Below, one piece after another: positions 1 to 11,987 of a stretch of DNA of 64,000 nt; positions within the stretch are counted from its first letter, which is position 1, and each line of letters begins with the position of its first letter. The stretch comes from Lepisosteus oculatus. Lineage: Eukaryota > Chordata > Actinopteri > Semionotiformes > Lepisosteidae. The translations under genes and the position numbers were made by a program. Below the pieces are notes generated by a model. It made no database searches. It was not told the origin of the DNA and was given only the letters and a program-made list of their open reading frames with translations. The stretch is from contig NC_090711.1 in NCBI RefSeq assembly GCF_040954835.1, positions 8,935,501-8,999,500 of the forward strand, given 5' to 3'.

Positions 1-1082
1 ATTTCTGAGGACCTCAAAAAAAGAGTTGTCGATGTTCATCAGACTTTGGACTTCACCAATCCACTGTCAGCAGATAGTGTACAAATGGAGAAAACTCAAC
101 ACCATTGTTGCTCTCCCCAGTAGTGTCCGTCCAACAAAAATCACTCCAAAAGCAAGGCGTATAATATTCTGGGAGATAACAAAGAACCCAGGGTAATGTC
201 TAAAGATTTGCTGGCCTCTCTTTCTCTGGCTAATGTCCGTGTTCACGAGTCCACCATCAGGCAAACGGTAAACAAGAATAATGTGCAAAGGAGGAAGCCG
301 CTACTCTCCAAGAACTTTGCTGCCCATATAAAGTTTGCTAAAGACCACCTGGATGAGCCAGAAGACTACTGGAAGAATGTTCTGTGGACAGATGAGTAAA
401 AAAAACTTTATGTTTGGCGAAAACAAAACACTGTATTCCAACATAAGAACCTCATCCCAGCCTTGAAACACGGTGGTGGCAGTATCATGGTTTGGGGCTG
501 TTTTGCTGCCATGGGAACAGATTGGCTTGCCATCACTGTTGGAACTATGAATTCTGGTTTGTACCAGCAAGTTCTACAGGAGAACGTCGGGGTGTCTGTC
601 TGTGAACTGAAGCTCAACAGAAAGTGGGTCTTGCAGCAAGACAACGACATTAAACACACAAGTCAGTCTACCAAAGAATGGTTGAAGCAGAAGAAATTTC
701 ATGTTTTGGAATGGCCGAGTCAAAGTCCAGGCCTTAATTCAATAGAAATGTTGGGACAGGACCTGAAGCGGGGAGTTCATGCAAGAAAGCCCACCAGCAT
801 CACTGAGTTGAAGCAGTTCTGTGAGGAGGAATGGGCCAAAATTCCTCCAAGCCGAAGTGCAGGACTGATCAACAGTTACCGTAAACGTTGGGGTTGGGTT
901 TTGGGTTTAGGTTCACGTACTTTCAATCAATAACTGAATGAAAAGTATCTTTTTGTGTATTATTTGTTTTATTGGGTTCTCTTTACCTATTTTTATGACT
1001 TAGATGAAGATCTGATCACGTTTTAGGTCAAATTTATGTGGAAATTGAGAAAAGGGTTCACAAACTTTCTAGCACAACTGTA
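1..1082 (+). mobile_element. Degenerate Tc1-type DNA transposon, 3' part
   Basis: This is a non-autonomous relic of a Tc1/mariner-superfamily element; its 5' end lies outside the window. Transposase-like coding is readable in two blocks. About 196-399 contains the first catalytic stretch (VLWTDE) and is followed at once by an in-frame TAA at 397-399. About 463-933 contains HGGGSIMVWG, the second catalytic block QQDNDIKHT and the third block SPGLNSIE, whose usual Pro before Ile is Ser here. Frame disruption upstream plus the stop mean it cannot encode a working enzyme. The right end (GGTTCACAAACTTTCTAGCACAACTG followed by TA at 1081-1082) matches the usual Tc1 terminus and sets the element boundary. 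It differs clearly in sequence from the intact Tc1 copy at 44901-46530, so it belongs to another subfamily and is older. Confidence 0.9.
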
Positions 1083-2809
1083 TCAGGAGTCCTTGTAGTC
1101 TTCTCCGTTCAAGACTGAGAGCCCAGCAGTTGCTGTAATCCGCTTCCATGTGACAAACATTTACTGTTCTATTTGTGTTTTGTAACCAACAAACATTCTA
1201 GGTCACCATTTCCCCAACTAAAATATAGTTGCAAAAATATATGCATTCAAGAACATGGTTCTGAGCTTCACCACAGCTTCCTGTGGTTAGTCACTTAACT
1301 CACACTGTGAAAGATGGATGTTTCTGAGCATAGAAACTAGAATGATGCCAAATAATTAGTTCTTAATCAATTTAATTAAGCCTTTGTGCTACATGTAAGA
1401 AATGTTGCCTTTCACAGAGCTATATAAGAGAAAGACATCTCAACGTAAATGTGTTGAACCTTAAATGTTTCCTCAAATTCTATTAAAAAAATTAAACTCA
1501 GTTTAAACTTTGTTTAAACTAGGTGCTACACACTTCTGATGAAGTCTTGTCACTGACAAAAATGTTTTAGCTCCAAGCATGAAATACTCAATATTGTCTC
1601 CTAATTCAGAAAAGGATATTTTTAAAAGCAGCTAGCAATTACAGTTCTGACAGGCTCTCAGGAAGGCAGCTTGTGGTTTAATAGATAAAAAAAACAAACC
1701 CCACAGCTGCATCCCAGCTCATGTTTGTACAAACACTGCAAAGGTCATTGGGCTCTCTCTTGCTGAAGGATGCAAAAAAATCTATAAACTAAATATCTGT
1801 AATCTATACAACAAAAAGTATACCATATTACTAGAGAAGACCTTTAACACACCGTTAAGATGTTATCTGAGGTATGCTTACAGAGTGAAGGCAGCATTGG
1901 GTTTGTTTCTGAGCTACCCAGTGATTTACTGGCATACAAGCTTGCAAATTCCAGCAAGTGTTCAAAAGACTCAGTTTTTCTAGGAAAAGAAAGAATTAGT
2001 CAAATAGCTAACACATTAGTGCTACAGAATGATAAAGGTCTTCGGTGCTCATCAATGTGGATCACTGAATTTGAGAGATGTTTTACACTAGCTGACATGT
2101 TGCTTCCTGTCAACAAACTCACAAGCAAACAAAAAGTTCAATCTCTACACTAAATCTTCTTCCTCTGTCAAACATTTTATTGAAAAAGAAATTCTTTACA
2201 AATCCTGGTGTGACTTTTTTCCCCAAGAGAATTTACATTTCTTGCTTTGTATATGACCAAAACATCAAAATAAAAAAAAACATTTTGCCTCTGCAATTCA
2301 GGCTGATGTGCTATAGTAACGATGTCTCTGAAACCATCAAAAAATACCCCCCATTAAAACAACCAACTTTAGTTCGAGATATATCCTACATAACCTTCCA
2401 AGTTGTGCAGGTGAACAAAATTGCAACATACAGTAAACAAGATCAGAGAGACTGAATAGCTGATTCGTCACATTTTCGGACCCATAAAACCATAATGCTA
2501 CTCATCCTATTGTGCAACACCTTCAAAAAAATGGTAATTCACAATACTAAGACATGCACATAAATAGAAGGCAGATTATTTAACGCAGGGGGAGAAAAAA
2601 AGTCATCCAATTTATTAACTCCTAGTCACTTTCTTCATACGTTTTGAAACAATAAAGCTTGCTTTTGACATCCCCTTCATCCGAATATGCTTGACAGTAT
2701 CCAGCCCTGACTCTCTCTGCTGAGTGGCTGACGGGTAAGAGGAAAAGCGGCCGGGATCGGCGCGGTTTGGCAGATACAGCAGCTCCTAGAGCAAAGGGGG
2801 TACAGACTT
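1083..2809. other. Intergenic / probable CSTF1 3' UTR side
   Basis: No recognisable gene. On the minus strand, AATAAA signals lie at 2611-2616 and 2176-2181 (TTTATT on the plus strand). Either could end the CSTF1 transcript, giving a 3' UTR of roughly 0.2 or 0.65 kb. A 97-codon plus-strand open frame at 1860-2153 and a 91-codon one at 2180-2455 resemble nothing I know and lie in AT-rich sequence, so I treat them as chance. Confidence 0.4.
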
Positions 2810-5800
2810 CTAGTCCGTAGTGGTGCGACGGTACCAGAATCTCGCTCGGAAGTCGTCGCTGCAGGTCATGAAGCCGGGGTTGGTGGGCGAATGGACGATG
2901 CAGCGCACGATGTTGTTGTGTCCCAGGGAGAGCAGGTTCTTCCTCTCGGCCGAGCGGGAGTCCCAGCAGCAGAGGCTGATGGTCCTCTCGTCCGGCAGCA
3001 GCACGTAGTCCTCGGTGTGGTTGAACACTGCCTGGGTCCGGTGCATCTGGCGCCCACTCAGACCGGCACCTGACAAAGGAGCAGCAGTTTCAATTAGAGA
3101 AGGAACAGGCAGTCCGGTACTCTTACCTAGCTGCAAAGCCACTTCAAAATACACTTATCTCTGCAAGACAAACTGCAGCGAACTGCACAGAACCTCTGGA
3201 GAGCACAGGCAAAACAATGTCCTGCTCTGAAGAGAGATCTAAACTACCGCAGGGGGATAAAACTCCATTTACCCAACAATTCATTAAATTAGGAAGTTTA
3301 GCATTGAGATGTAATGAAACTATAACTTTCTAGTACTAACCTTGACTTTTTTTTGGAAAAAGACATGTCTACACCAGACTGCAAAAAGTCTTTCAGCAGA
3401 CTACCTTGGCAGAGCAAGACAATTCACTCTTACAATTACCATGACAGTGATTTACTATTATATACTACTGATCTGAGCTCAATCACATAAGACTACTAAC
3501 TAAGGTGAGTTAGTAACACATTTTTCAAATGGAGATAAAAAAAGGGAAGGGAAAGGGATATAAAATGCAAAACAGGAGCTACGGAAAAGCTCCCTTTATC
3601 TTCAACCAAGTCTAAACTGAACACCTCACTCTGTTCTTCAACAGTCTGTGCATTTTGGGTAGGTTGACACAAAAACGCAACATATTGGAAGGAGAAACAC
3701 AGATCAGATCAGATTCAAGTAAGAATGGCCAGGCAGCAGGTCTCCCCACCTGTGTACTTGACCAGTGTGCGCCCTGTGGAGATTTCCCACAGCTTGGCTA
3801 CAGAGTCCTTGCCGCTGGACAGGATGTACTTGGAGTTTTTGGAGAAGATGGCCGAGCAGACCTCGGCCCCGTCGTGTGCCTTGTCGAAGGTGGCCACACA
3901 ACGGTTGGACACGCCGTCCCACAGCTTGATGCTGCCGTCCTTGCTGCAGGTGACGTAGCTGTTGGCGGTGGGGTTGTAGCTGACGCCGGAAATGGTGTCG
4001 GTGTGCTGGTCCCGTGGGTTGGAGGACACGTAGCACTGGAAGGTGTTGACGTCGTACAGCCGCAGGGTGGGGTGCTGGGTGCCCACCAGCAGGAAGTCAC
4101 CGGAGGGATGGAAGGAGATGGAGCGCAGCATTTCTGCTTCCTTGTGGGTCACCCGAGGGAAATCACGAGAAAAATGTCAGAGTCTCATTGATAGGAATGC
4201 ACGGAAAATAAGAAAAGTGTGAAACAAGATTCTTATTAAAATGTTAGCTCACATCCGCCAACACACAGGTTTAAGATACCAATCTACAAATTATTTCAAA
4301 AAGAAACTGAACCATTATAACACATAAACATATCATATTAAATAATCGTTATACTTATAAAAAACTTTCTGGACACTCTCCTTAAGCGCTTTACAGCTAA
4401 TAGGGATCCCCCCCCCACATCAACAATGTGCAGCCCCCACCTGGATGATGTGACGGCAGCAAAAGTACACCAGTCTGCTCCCCACACACCAGCTCTCAGT
4501 GGGGAGTGATGAAGCCAGTTCATAGATGTGGATTATTAGGTGGCCATAACTGGTAAAGGACAGGGGACAATTTGGCCAGGACGCTGTATAGCCCTACTCC
4601 TTTCGAGAAATGCCCTGGGATTTTTAATGACCACAGAGAGTCAGAACCCCAGTTTTTTGACTCATCAGAAGGACAGCACCTTTGTACAGTACAGTGTCCC
4701 CATCATCACAGGATCCACATGAGCCGCAGGGTGAGCACCCCCTACCGGTCCCAATTAACACCTCTTCCAGCAGCAACCGTAGCTTTCTAAGGAGGTCTTC
4801 CATCCAGGTACTGGCCAGGCTCACACCTGCCACTGGCTATATTATGCAAACACGCAAACCTTCTAAACATTTATTAACCTAAACATACATGACCAGTAAG
4901 TCCAATAAGTGGACCACAATGTATGTCTACACCCTGTGTACCTGTATGTATTTGAAGGCTCTTTTGGCGGAGGGTTTGGAGTAGTCGAACAGTTTGAGTG
5001 TATAGTCCCGGGAACCTGAGGCCAGGATCTGCTCTGTGGGGTGGAAGGCCAGACAGGTCACCTCATCTACATGGTCATACAGTGTACGGATCACAGGGTG
5101 GTTCTCCATGTTCTGCTGGGCTGTCTCATTCATCATCACCTGAAATAAGCCAAGAGGAACTCACTGAGGAAAAGACCTGGATAAACTTCATATTTCAGCA
5201 GTGGAAAGGCAGAAAGACATCTGAAATCGTTCAGACATGAGGAGGCAGATGTTGTTCAGCACAGCAGTGTAACACAAACCAGAACCGATAACATGGAACA
5301 TGTTACAGACTTCTCCTGTCATTTGTTCTAAATAGGATAGGGGCCTCAAACTCCTGGAGGGCCTTGCGTCATCTGGGTTTTCCTTTACCCAAGTTCTCTG
5401 CTACAGTCATTATACTTACTAATTGAATAGCTAACTGTAATAAATACTACTGCCAGGTGTTTTATACTTAACCGTCCTTAATGAAAGGAATGTTAGAAAT
5501 ATCCAAAATAAGATTTAAATATTAAAAATAAAGATTTTATGTATGAAAATCCTATACAGGGAAATAGTTTAAATGACTGCTCAGGTTGGAAGAAAAAGCA
5601 AAAGACACTAAGTCTTATAGGAACGGTGTCTGAAACCAACGAACAACTTCAACAACAAGTTTTGGATTTTTTTAGCCACAGCATGTAAACATGGGATTTA
5701 CTTTGGCTTTTAGTTAAATAGGAGCTATTTCAGGACACAAATTGAATTTGCCCCTGTCAATAACTATAATGAACTACACTGCTGCTCCTTTTCTGTTTAA

Positions 5801-8455
5801 CTTTAGAGCAAGGTGGAAAATTCAAGGGACAACAGTGACCCCAAGTGTTCAGAATAGCAAGTGAATGGTGCTGAAACTCCAGGACAATATAAATGCTTGG
5901 AAACAACACGTACAGAAGCTGGGGAACAGAAGAAAAATATTTGTATCTTAATTCACAGATTCAGTACAAATATGCACCTCTGAAAAAAGAAATTTATTTT
6001 CTTATACATTACACAAAATGATCATATTTACTCGTACCTTAACAAAACGTTACAAAGGTACACAATTACACACCAGATTTTAAATTCCTATAGGATATTT
6101 CTGGGAATCCAAATGTCACATTAAAAAAAACACAAAAAAATAATTCCACAAAATCAGAGCGCCCATCGCATCAGGGTTCTTTGAGACTTGGTCTCTTCTC
6201 ATCTGTGCAAGAGGTTATACAGTACAACCATATATTTATAGGAAACAATTACTTTACCTAAAATCTACCACATTTTCCCACCTTTGTTCCTGATTATCAA
6301 CAGGTCAGTGGTTACATTGTGTTCCAGTGCTCTGCACTGCTTCTTCCTCTTTTTTGACACCATTGTCTTCCTCACGGTGCTCAGAGTCAGAGACTTTATT
6401 TTGCCTTGCAAAACCAAATAAGTGTATTTTTTGACAGAAAATTTAAAGTACTCAAAACAAGTTGCTGGTGACCTGGCAAAATGTAAAAGAATCTTGCTGT
6501 TGTGTGGCTCTTCATATATGGAACGATGTCCAAATATAAGAGGTGCCTGAGGTCTTGCACAATAAAACCTTTGACAGTAATGTTGCATTTCAACAGTATA
6601 CTTCACTGAGCAGGCTCAGTCAGGATGTGAAAATATTTATAGAAGGTAAGCTCTAGACAACTGTGGCTGAAAATAAGCACTGCTTGACACACAGACAAGG
6701 AAGTTATCTTGAGGAACTTTAAAACTGACACTCTGAACAGAGTTATGGCGATTCAGATCAAACTTTTCTCAAGTGTAAAATAATCTATCTGGGTTTGCAA
6801 CAACCTACTTCAAGAGGCTGACCCAGTGCGAGACATAAAATGCATGATCAGGGCTTGATATAAGGTTTGCACTTGAAGTAGCTACAGTACACATAAGTTA
6901 CACAGCTTTAATCAAACAGCTGAAAGAACAGGGTGATAATTTACATATACCACACACATAATTACATATTAAATATAATTTGCACATTTGACACCTTTAA
7001 TGGATGTTTACTTGTTTAATAACTTTATTACTCTTTGCATTGCACTCCTTGTTGCACTTTTGATTTGCATTATTTAATTTAAAGTTTGATTTGCTCTTCA
7101 TCTTAAAAAAGTTTATATATCAAATAATGCAAACATACACAAAAACTACACTGAAGATAAATGGATTAATCAATTTTCCATACTGGGCCATATTGTCTTA
7201 AATCATCAAATTAACAGCAAAGTAAAAATAGTGTCAACTATAACGGGAAAAAAAAACTCAAATTTTATTTTAGTAAAAAAATAATTCTTCTGATCTTATG
7301 AAGCTTCTGATCAGAATATATTTAATAATGTATTACACTGTACTTTCTTATGCTTTATTGGCTTTACATACCGTGCATTTAGTTCTGCAAGCTTTCAGCC
7401 AGGGGTGGGTCTGATCTGTGGATATGCCCCGTGGAAAGCTGTACAATGGGGGAGCATTTGTGTGTTGCCTGATCAATCAAGTTGAGGTAAGTTAAATGCT
7501 TGCGTCTTCTGCCACAAAAAGATTGCTAAATGACAGACTGAGCTTGCATCCTCAGCTTCCAGCTCATAAGGAGGCAGACCACTGTTAATATAATTTAAAA
7601 GTCTGAGTTTCAGACCGTGAAGCCATGCCTATTCTCTCTTCCCCTTGGTAACGCCTTACCTCTATAGGCATGGCGCTCTTGGCCAGCATGCGCTCTGTGT
7701 CCAGGATCTTGATGGAAGCATCAGCAGAGCCTGTGGCTATCAGCTGGCCATCCCGACTGTAGGTGGCTACTCGGCAGGGGCCTTTGTGTGAGGTGACATA
7801 GCAGGTCTCGTACTCCGAGGCCTCGGGGGACATGGTCTGCACATCTGCATCAAACTCCAGGTCAATGCCCGTCCCTGGCGCAACAGTGTCTGAGCGCCCA
7901 ATGGCATACTGCACGGCACTATCATCATTCTCCATGCCTGCAGAGACAAGACACACGGCCAAGGCGTGAACTGAGCTTCGGGATGCTAAAAAAAAAACAA
8001 CCTGTTTGCCTAAAATAAGCTTTTAATAAAAATGTCCGATTCATATCCATGCACGCAAATCAGGAAAAGGTACACTTAAGTCAAACGGATTTTCTTGATG
8101 CCACAAACGTTCTTCTCCTCTCAAGCAACTCTAGAGCAAAAACGTGGATCAGCTCATGACACAGTACGAGCCGCCATAAAACAAAAATTGAAGTTGATTG
8201 GGGAAAAAAATCCAGGTCTTCCTACCAGCAATACCCCCCTGCCTTCTCAATCTAAGACCTGTTCCCTAAGACAGTAGCTTCCTTACCCAGCTTGGCAAGC
8301 TGCAGGAGCTGCTCTGAAGGGGAGACCACACTCTGGGGCTTGACCTCATTGATCAGGCAGTTGGCAATGTTGGTATACCCGTCATACAGCAGTTGGCTGA
8401 TAATCAGCTTGTACAGGTGCTGCCTGTCCCTCAGGGTGGCCTTAGGTCGGTACAT
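2810..8455 (-). CDS. cstf1: Cleavage stimulation factor subunit 1 (CstF-50), five coding exons
   Basis: CSTF1 is the WD-repeat subunit of the nuclear CstF complex, which binds the GU-rich element downstream of poly(A) sites and helps the CPSF machinery cleave pre-mRNA. Minus-strand coding exons are 8287-8455, 7660-7937, 4942-5139, 3750-4140 and 2810-3069. All have GT donors and AG acceptors, with phases 1, 0, 0, 1, and they join to 431 codons plus TAG, equal to the human length. Residues 1-57 ([18 protein letters not shown]...) form the N-terminal homodimerisation region; from about residue 100 to the end are WD repeats, including [50 protein letters not shown] and [11 protein letters not shown]. 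The C-terminus [13 protein letters not shown] is diagnostic. The start is the first ATG after an acceptor at 8458-8460, so exon 1 is non-coding and lies further upstream. Identification is by recalled protein similarity and is secure. Confidence 0.97.
4375..4845 (-). repeat. 5S-rRNA-derived SINE (SINE3-like) in a CSTF1 intron
   Basis: On the minus strand, the sequence around 4800-4830 reads CCTGGCCAGTACCTGGATGG, close to the internal promoter region of 5S rRNA (GCCTGGTTAGTACTTGGATGGGAGACC). This marks a 5S-derived SINE head. The rest of the element, about 4375-4790, matches a fish repeat body I recognise: AAGCGCTTTACAGCTAATAG, CCCACCTGGATGATG, TTCGAGAAATGCCCTGGGA, TTTTTAATGACCACAGAGAG. It lies wholly in the intron between the exons at 4942-5139 and 3750-4140, in the same orientation as the gene. 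It includes a C9 run near 4408, and its 5S end is truncated or diverged near 4845. Confidence 0.8.
5335..5465. repeat. Short interspersed repeat fragment, fish type
   Basis: The start GGGGCCTCAAACTCCTGGAGGGCC resembles a common short non-autonomous repeat of fish genomes (usually GGGGCCTCGAACTCCAGTCCTGGAGGGCC). It lies in the long CSTF1 intron 5140-7659. The remaining 2.2 kb of that intron is AT-rich and otherwise unremarkable; a 113-codon minus-strand open frame at 6265-6606 has no resemblance to a known family. Confidence 0.45.
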
Positions 8456-9359
8456 CGCTGTTTCAAGAGAAAACGAGAAAATGAGAAAATTCACTTGGAA
8501 ATGCACTTATGTTCATTAGACACATAGCATTACGTCCAAAATAAATCTTCTGTCACTAATGAGGCATTAGGAAGTAACTATGGTCTCTCATCCAGCTATC
8601 ACCCAAGATTGCTCCCATCAGCAGACACATCCAAGGAAAAAACAAGATGTCTGGATTATTCTACAGTCACTTGCAGTGAACACATCATTCTGATGAAGGC
8701 TAACGTTCCTCCTTCATTGCAATGCTAAAATGCATCAACAGATATTTCTCCCCCATCTCATCTCTATCTACACGAGGAAAAGTTGAATATGCTTGGATGT
8801 TTACGGAAAGGTACACAACAAACGGATAAATAAAACGAACGTGTAGATTCTGAACAGATAAACTCAGTACATCAGAAACCTATTGACACTTTATAACTAA
8901 AAAGACGTACGGTAATCATAAAAACATTTCCCTTGGTTTTTTCTGATAAATGGTCGAGCTGGACACTAAATACTACGAGCACCCACAGATACCATGGTGG
9001 TGCCAGTCATCAGTTGGATGGGGAAAAAAACCGCAGCAAAACAAGGAAACGCATTTTTCAGCTAAGCTACCGTTTTATTACAAGTGTTTCTACCTGTTGC
9101 CATCTCTAACCGTTGAAACCTGATAAATAATAAATAGGGGTTACTGAGGCAAATTATTTATCACAATCCAGCCATTGCATTTACAAAATGTAACAGAAAT
9201 TCACCACAATTTCACCACCGCACAAAGCAAACGTACTTATCACATGATTTTTACATGACCACACAATCGTAAAAATTATATGATTTATATTGATATATAA
9301 ATCCACTCTATTTAGTCAGTATAACTATGTTAAAAAAAAGAATAAGAGTAACCTACTAC

Positions 9360-9480
9360 TTTGTTGTAAACTCGCAGACTGCCGCCGTACTTCACACACT
9401 GAACGTAACCCCACCGTGACCCCGACGTCCTGCGTCTTGACGTAGACCGGATGGTTGAAGCTGCGCTCGCTCAGTGCTGT
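9360..9480 (-). promoter_or_regulatory. Probable CSTF1 promoter / first exon, CpG-rich
   Basis: A local cluster of CpG dinucleotides stands out from AT-rich surroundings. It holds a GACGTC palindrome at about 9424-9429, TGACGTA at about 9438-9444 (both CRE/ATF-like) and an ETS-like CCGGAT core near 9447. It sits about 0.9 kb upstream of the first coding exon of CSTF1, whose coding start follows a splice acceptor, so a non-coding first exon must lie in this direction. I could not fix the transcription start or a convincing donor. Possible donors on the minus strand are weak (GAA/GTACGG, TAG/GTTACT). Confidence 0.5.
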
Positions 9481-11964
9481 TGGCTACTGGATATCGATGT
9501 ATGAGTAAAGCGAAACTGTAATAATACATACAAATTATGGTTAATTTTAATATGGTTAAAGTTAAATTGTACTTGCACATGGTGTGGATGATATATGGAT
9601 TAGTGCCTTTACCTGTTTTAGTTTATTTGGTAAATTTCACGCATTGCTCTGAAATGCTTGGAACTTATCCAGCTTAATGCAATAACATAAATTAAAAAAT
9701 ACAGCAAAGAAATCGTTGAAATGCCTAAAAAAATGAATTGGGCCTCTGCGAGAAGCTACAAAATAGCTCGAGCATGGTGCATCGTGCAAGTTTTGAAATA
9801 TCTGTGGTCCAATATCATCTGATTCATTTAGCAGGATGGTTTGAAGTAGACAGGAGGGTAAAGTGTGGGACAGAACAGCAAATCCCACCATTTTCCCACA
9901 GAACTGAGATTTGTGGATCTTTTTCTCCGGGGAAGACCTGTCTCACGTTCCACAAGCACATCAGAACTGTTGGAAACAAATGGAGCATATTTGTCCCTGC
10001 TCTAGCCCTTATGTGAGTTACCGATTTATTGATCCAGCCTTTTCTTCGAGGGACCCCAGTATTGACTCAAGTCATGCTTTGTCTTTCACCAAGAATCTGA
10101 TCATTTGATTAGCGGTTCCTAATATTTTGGCCAAGATCATAAACAAAAGACTTCATACGTGTCTAAATAAGCTTATAAGATTACATATAAAGAAATAGAC
10201 AGTTCCTGCGCTCAGAACCTACATAGAGTAGCAGCATTTAATCTGTATTAAACGTCACTAAAGAATAATATGCACAGTTATATAGAGCAGAACAACTTCT
10301 CTGCTCTGTTATTAATTCAGTATTTAAACAGGAACTTTCCAGGTAGAATGCCAGTTCTAACTGCACATCACATTCCAGGAACAAAAATCATTTAGACATT
10401 GGAAAATCTTACATAATAAAGACATTTCTTTTGTAAATTATTGAAAATTAAGTATATATATCACACCTTTAGATCTGAACATTCAATGAGTAAAACATTA
10501 AAAAAAACGATTTGGATGGAAATAGGAGACTTACTATTTATGAGAAAAAAAATTAAAGAGTAAAGAAAGTTTTTTTTTACAATTATATACCAGGAATGCA
10601 TCAATATACTATATATCTGAATGTTTTTTATAATTTCCTGGAACAGTGAAAAAATTAGCTGCTTGGCTGTTGGTTCAGCATGTTCATTTCTGAAGAATAA
10701 TATTTATAACAATTTGTTTTGTGTCATGAAATACAGTCTAAGAGAATGATTACTTAATGGCATCATCCTATATATATATAGAAAGAAATGGACATAAATA
10801 TTGAATTTATTGAATAGGTAATTCAATAAAGCATATGAAAAGTTATGTGATAAAGTTTTATTTTTACATTAAAAGCATGTATTTCAATGGACAATAGCAT
10901 ATCTGTTTTTTAAACAAAAGTACATTGGAGACAGTAGGCTTGAATACCAAGGATGCAAAATATAAATAATGTGATGCAGTTTACACAGAAAACAATTCTC
11001 ATTACAGTACATTTTATGGATCCTATACTTCATAGCTGAAATGCACGATAGCAGTTGTTTACATTGACAGTGTAAGAAACTAATGATTTATTCTCACACA
11101 CGCATTTTCCTATATAGTGCAAATGTCAGGGTTAGAAAAGTAAGAAACATACCACAGTATAAAAGTACAGGTTATTGCCTTTAAAAAAAATAAAACCTTA
11201 CTTTACAATGAATTCTGCTACAACTATTTTTTTAGCGATTACCTCAGAAGTGCATTGCAAACACATTACATCACCTGCATTTTTATGTTTTATTTTTTTC
11301 CCACCAGCAGCTTGAATGAATAAGAAAATCAGAAATTTCACGAAGAAGAGGGGGTCATTTGTTCCAATCTGGCTTGTGTAGTTAGTAGCAGCAAAACTGA
11401 TCAAAAGACCTCATCCAGCTTTTACTTGATGGCATCTGCTTCCACAACATAGATGACTAATTTGTTTTTGAGTTCCACTGCCTACACAGTGATTTGTTCT
11501 TCCCCATCATTTCTGTCCTTCATTCTGCCCTATAATGGATAAAACACGACAAAGTCTTTTGTGATTTAGCAGTTATGTACAGGGGAAACAAAGTAATGCA
11601 CACTGCCCATTAGTGCTACCTTTTGCTGAAGTACTATGGTGTAGCATTGACATATTTCCCCAATGTTCTTACAGTAAAAGCTCTTAAGAGAAAAAAAATG
11701 ATGGGAAACTCTTAATTTGAGAACTCCAATACTGAAGTAATATTGTAAAACAGTTTTGTTCTGAATCCTCTGAAGCCAGTCACATGATGCACAAGTTTGT
11801 TTCTCTGTACAGGACTGAAGCCCGTCAGATCTGCACCTTAGTATACAATTAGGTATTCTGTCATCCAGGGGAATGATTTAAGTTTCTTCATTCAATTAAT
11901 TTGTTCTTCATTATTGAGAAGATTCTGTCGTCTCATTGAAATCCACACCACAGCTGGAAAAATC
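9481..11964. other. Intergenic, no gene seen
   Basis: AT-rich sequence between the CSTF1 promoter and the 3' end of the AIG1/ADTRP-like gene. It has a short (TA)n run near 10772 and no recognisable coding. Open frames around 9637-10108 are short, lie on both strands and do not resemble known proteins. The lower part may hold the 3' UTR of the AIG1/ADTRP-like gene: minus-strand AATAAA occurs near 11290. AURKA, the head-to-head neighbour of CSTF1 in mammals, is not here. Confidence 0.4.
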
Positions 11965-11987
11965 CTATTCCTTTTTGCTGAATTTTC
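11965..11987 (-). CDS. Tentative last exon of the AIG1/ADTRP-like gene
   Basis: Exon 5 has a consensus donor (TGGG/GTACGT) right after RLSHLRWG, so a short C-terminal exon is expected. An acceptor CTCTGTTTAAAAG at about 11988-12000 gives the phase-correct tail G-KFSKKE-stop; a lysine-rich end fits the family. A competing acceptor (TTTTTCCAG, ending near 11951 on the minus strand) would instead give A-VVWISMRRQNLLNNEEQIN-stop. Reading through the donor adds only one Thr before TAG. Confidence 0.4.

Noticed and set aside
2820-4191. Plus-strand open frames of up to 178 codons across the CSTF1 exons (for example 3655-4191)
   Set aside because: They are the opposite strand of well-conserved CSTF1 WD-repeat exons, whose GC-rich codons leave few stops.
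6265-6606. 113-codon minus-strand frame in a CSTF1 intron
   Set aside because: No ATG context, domain or splice fit; it would also interrupt the CSTF1 reading frame, which joins cleanly without it.
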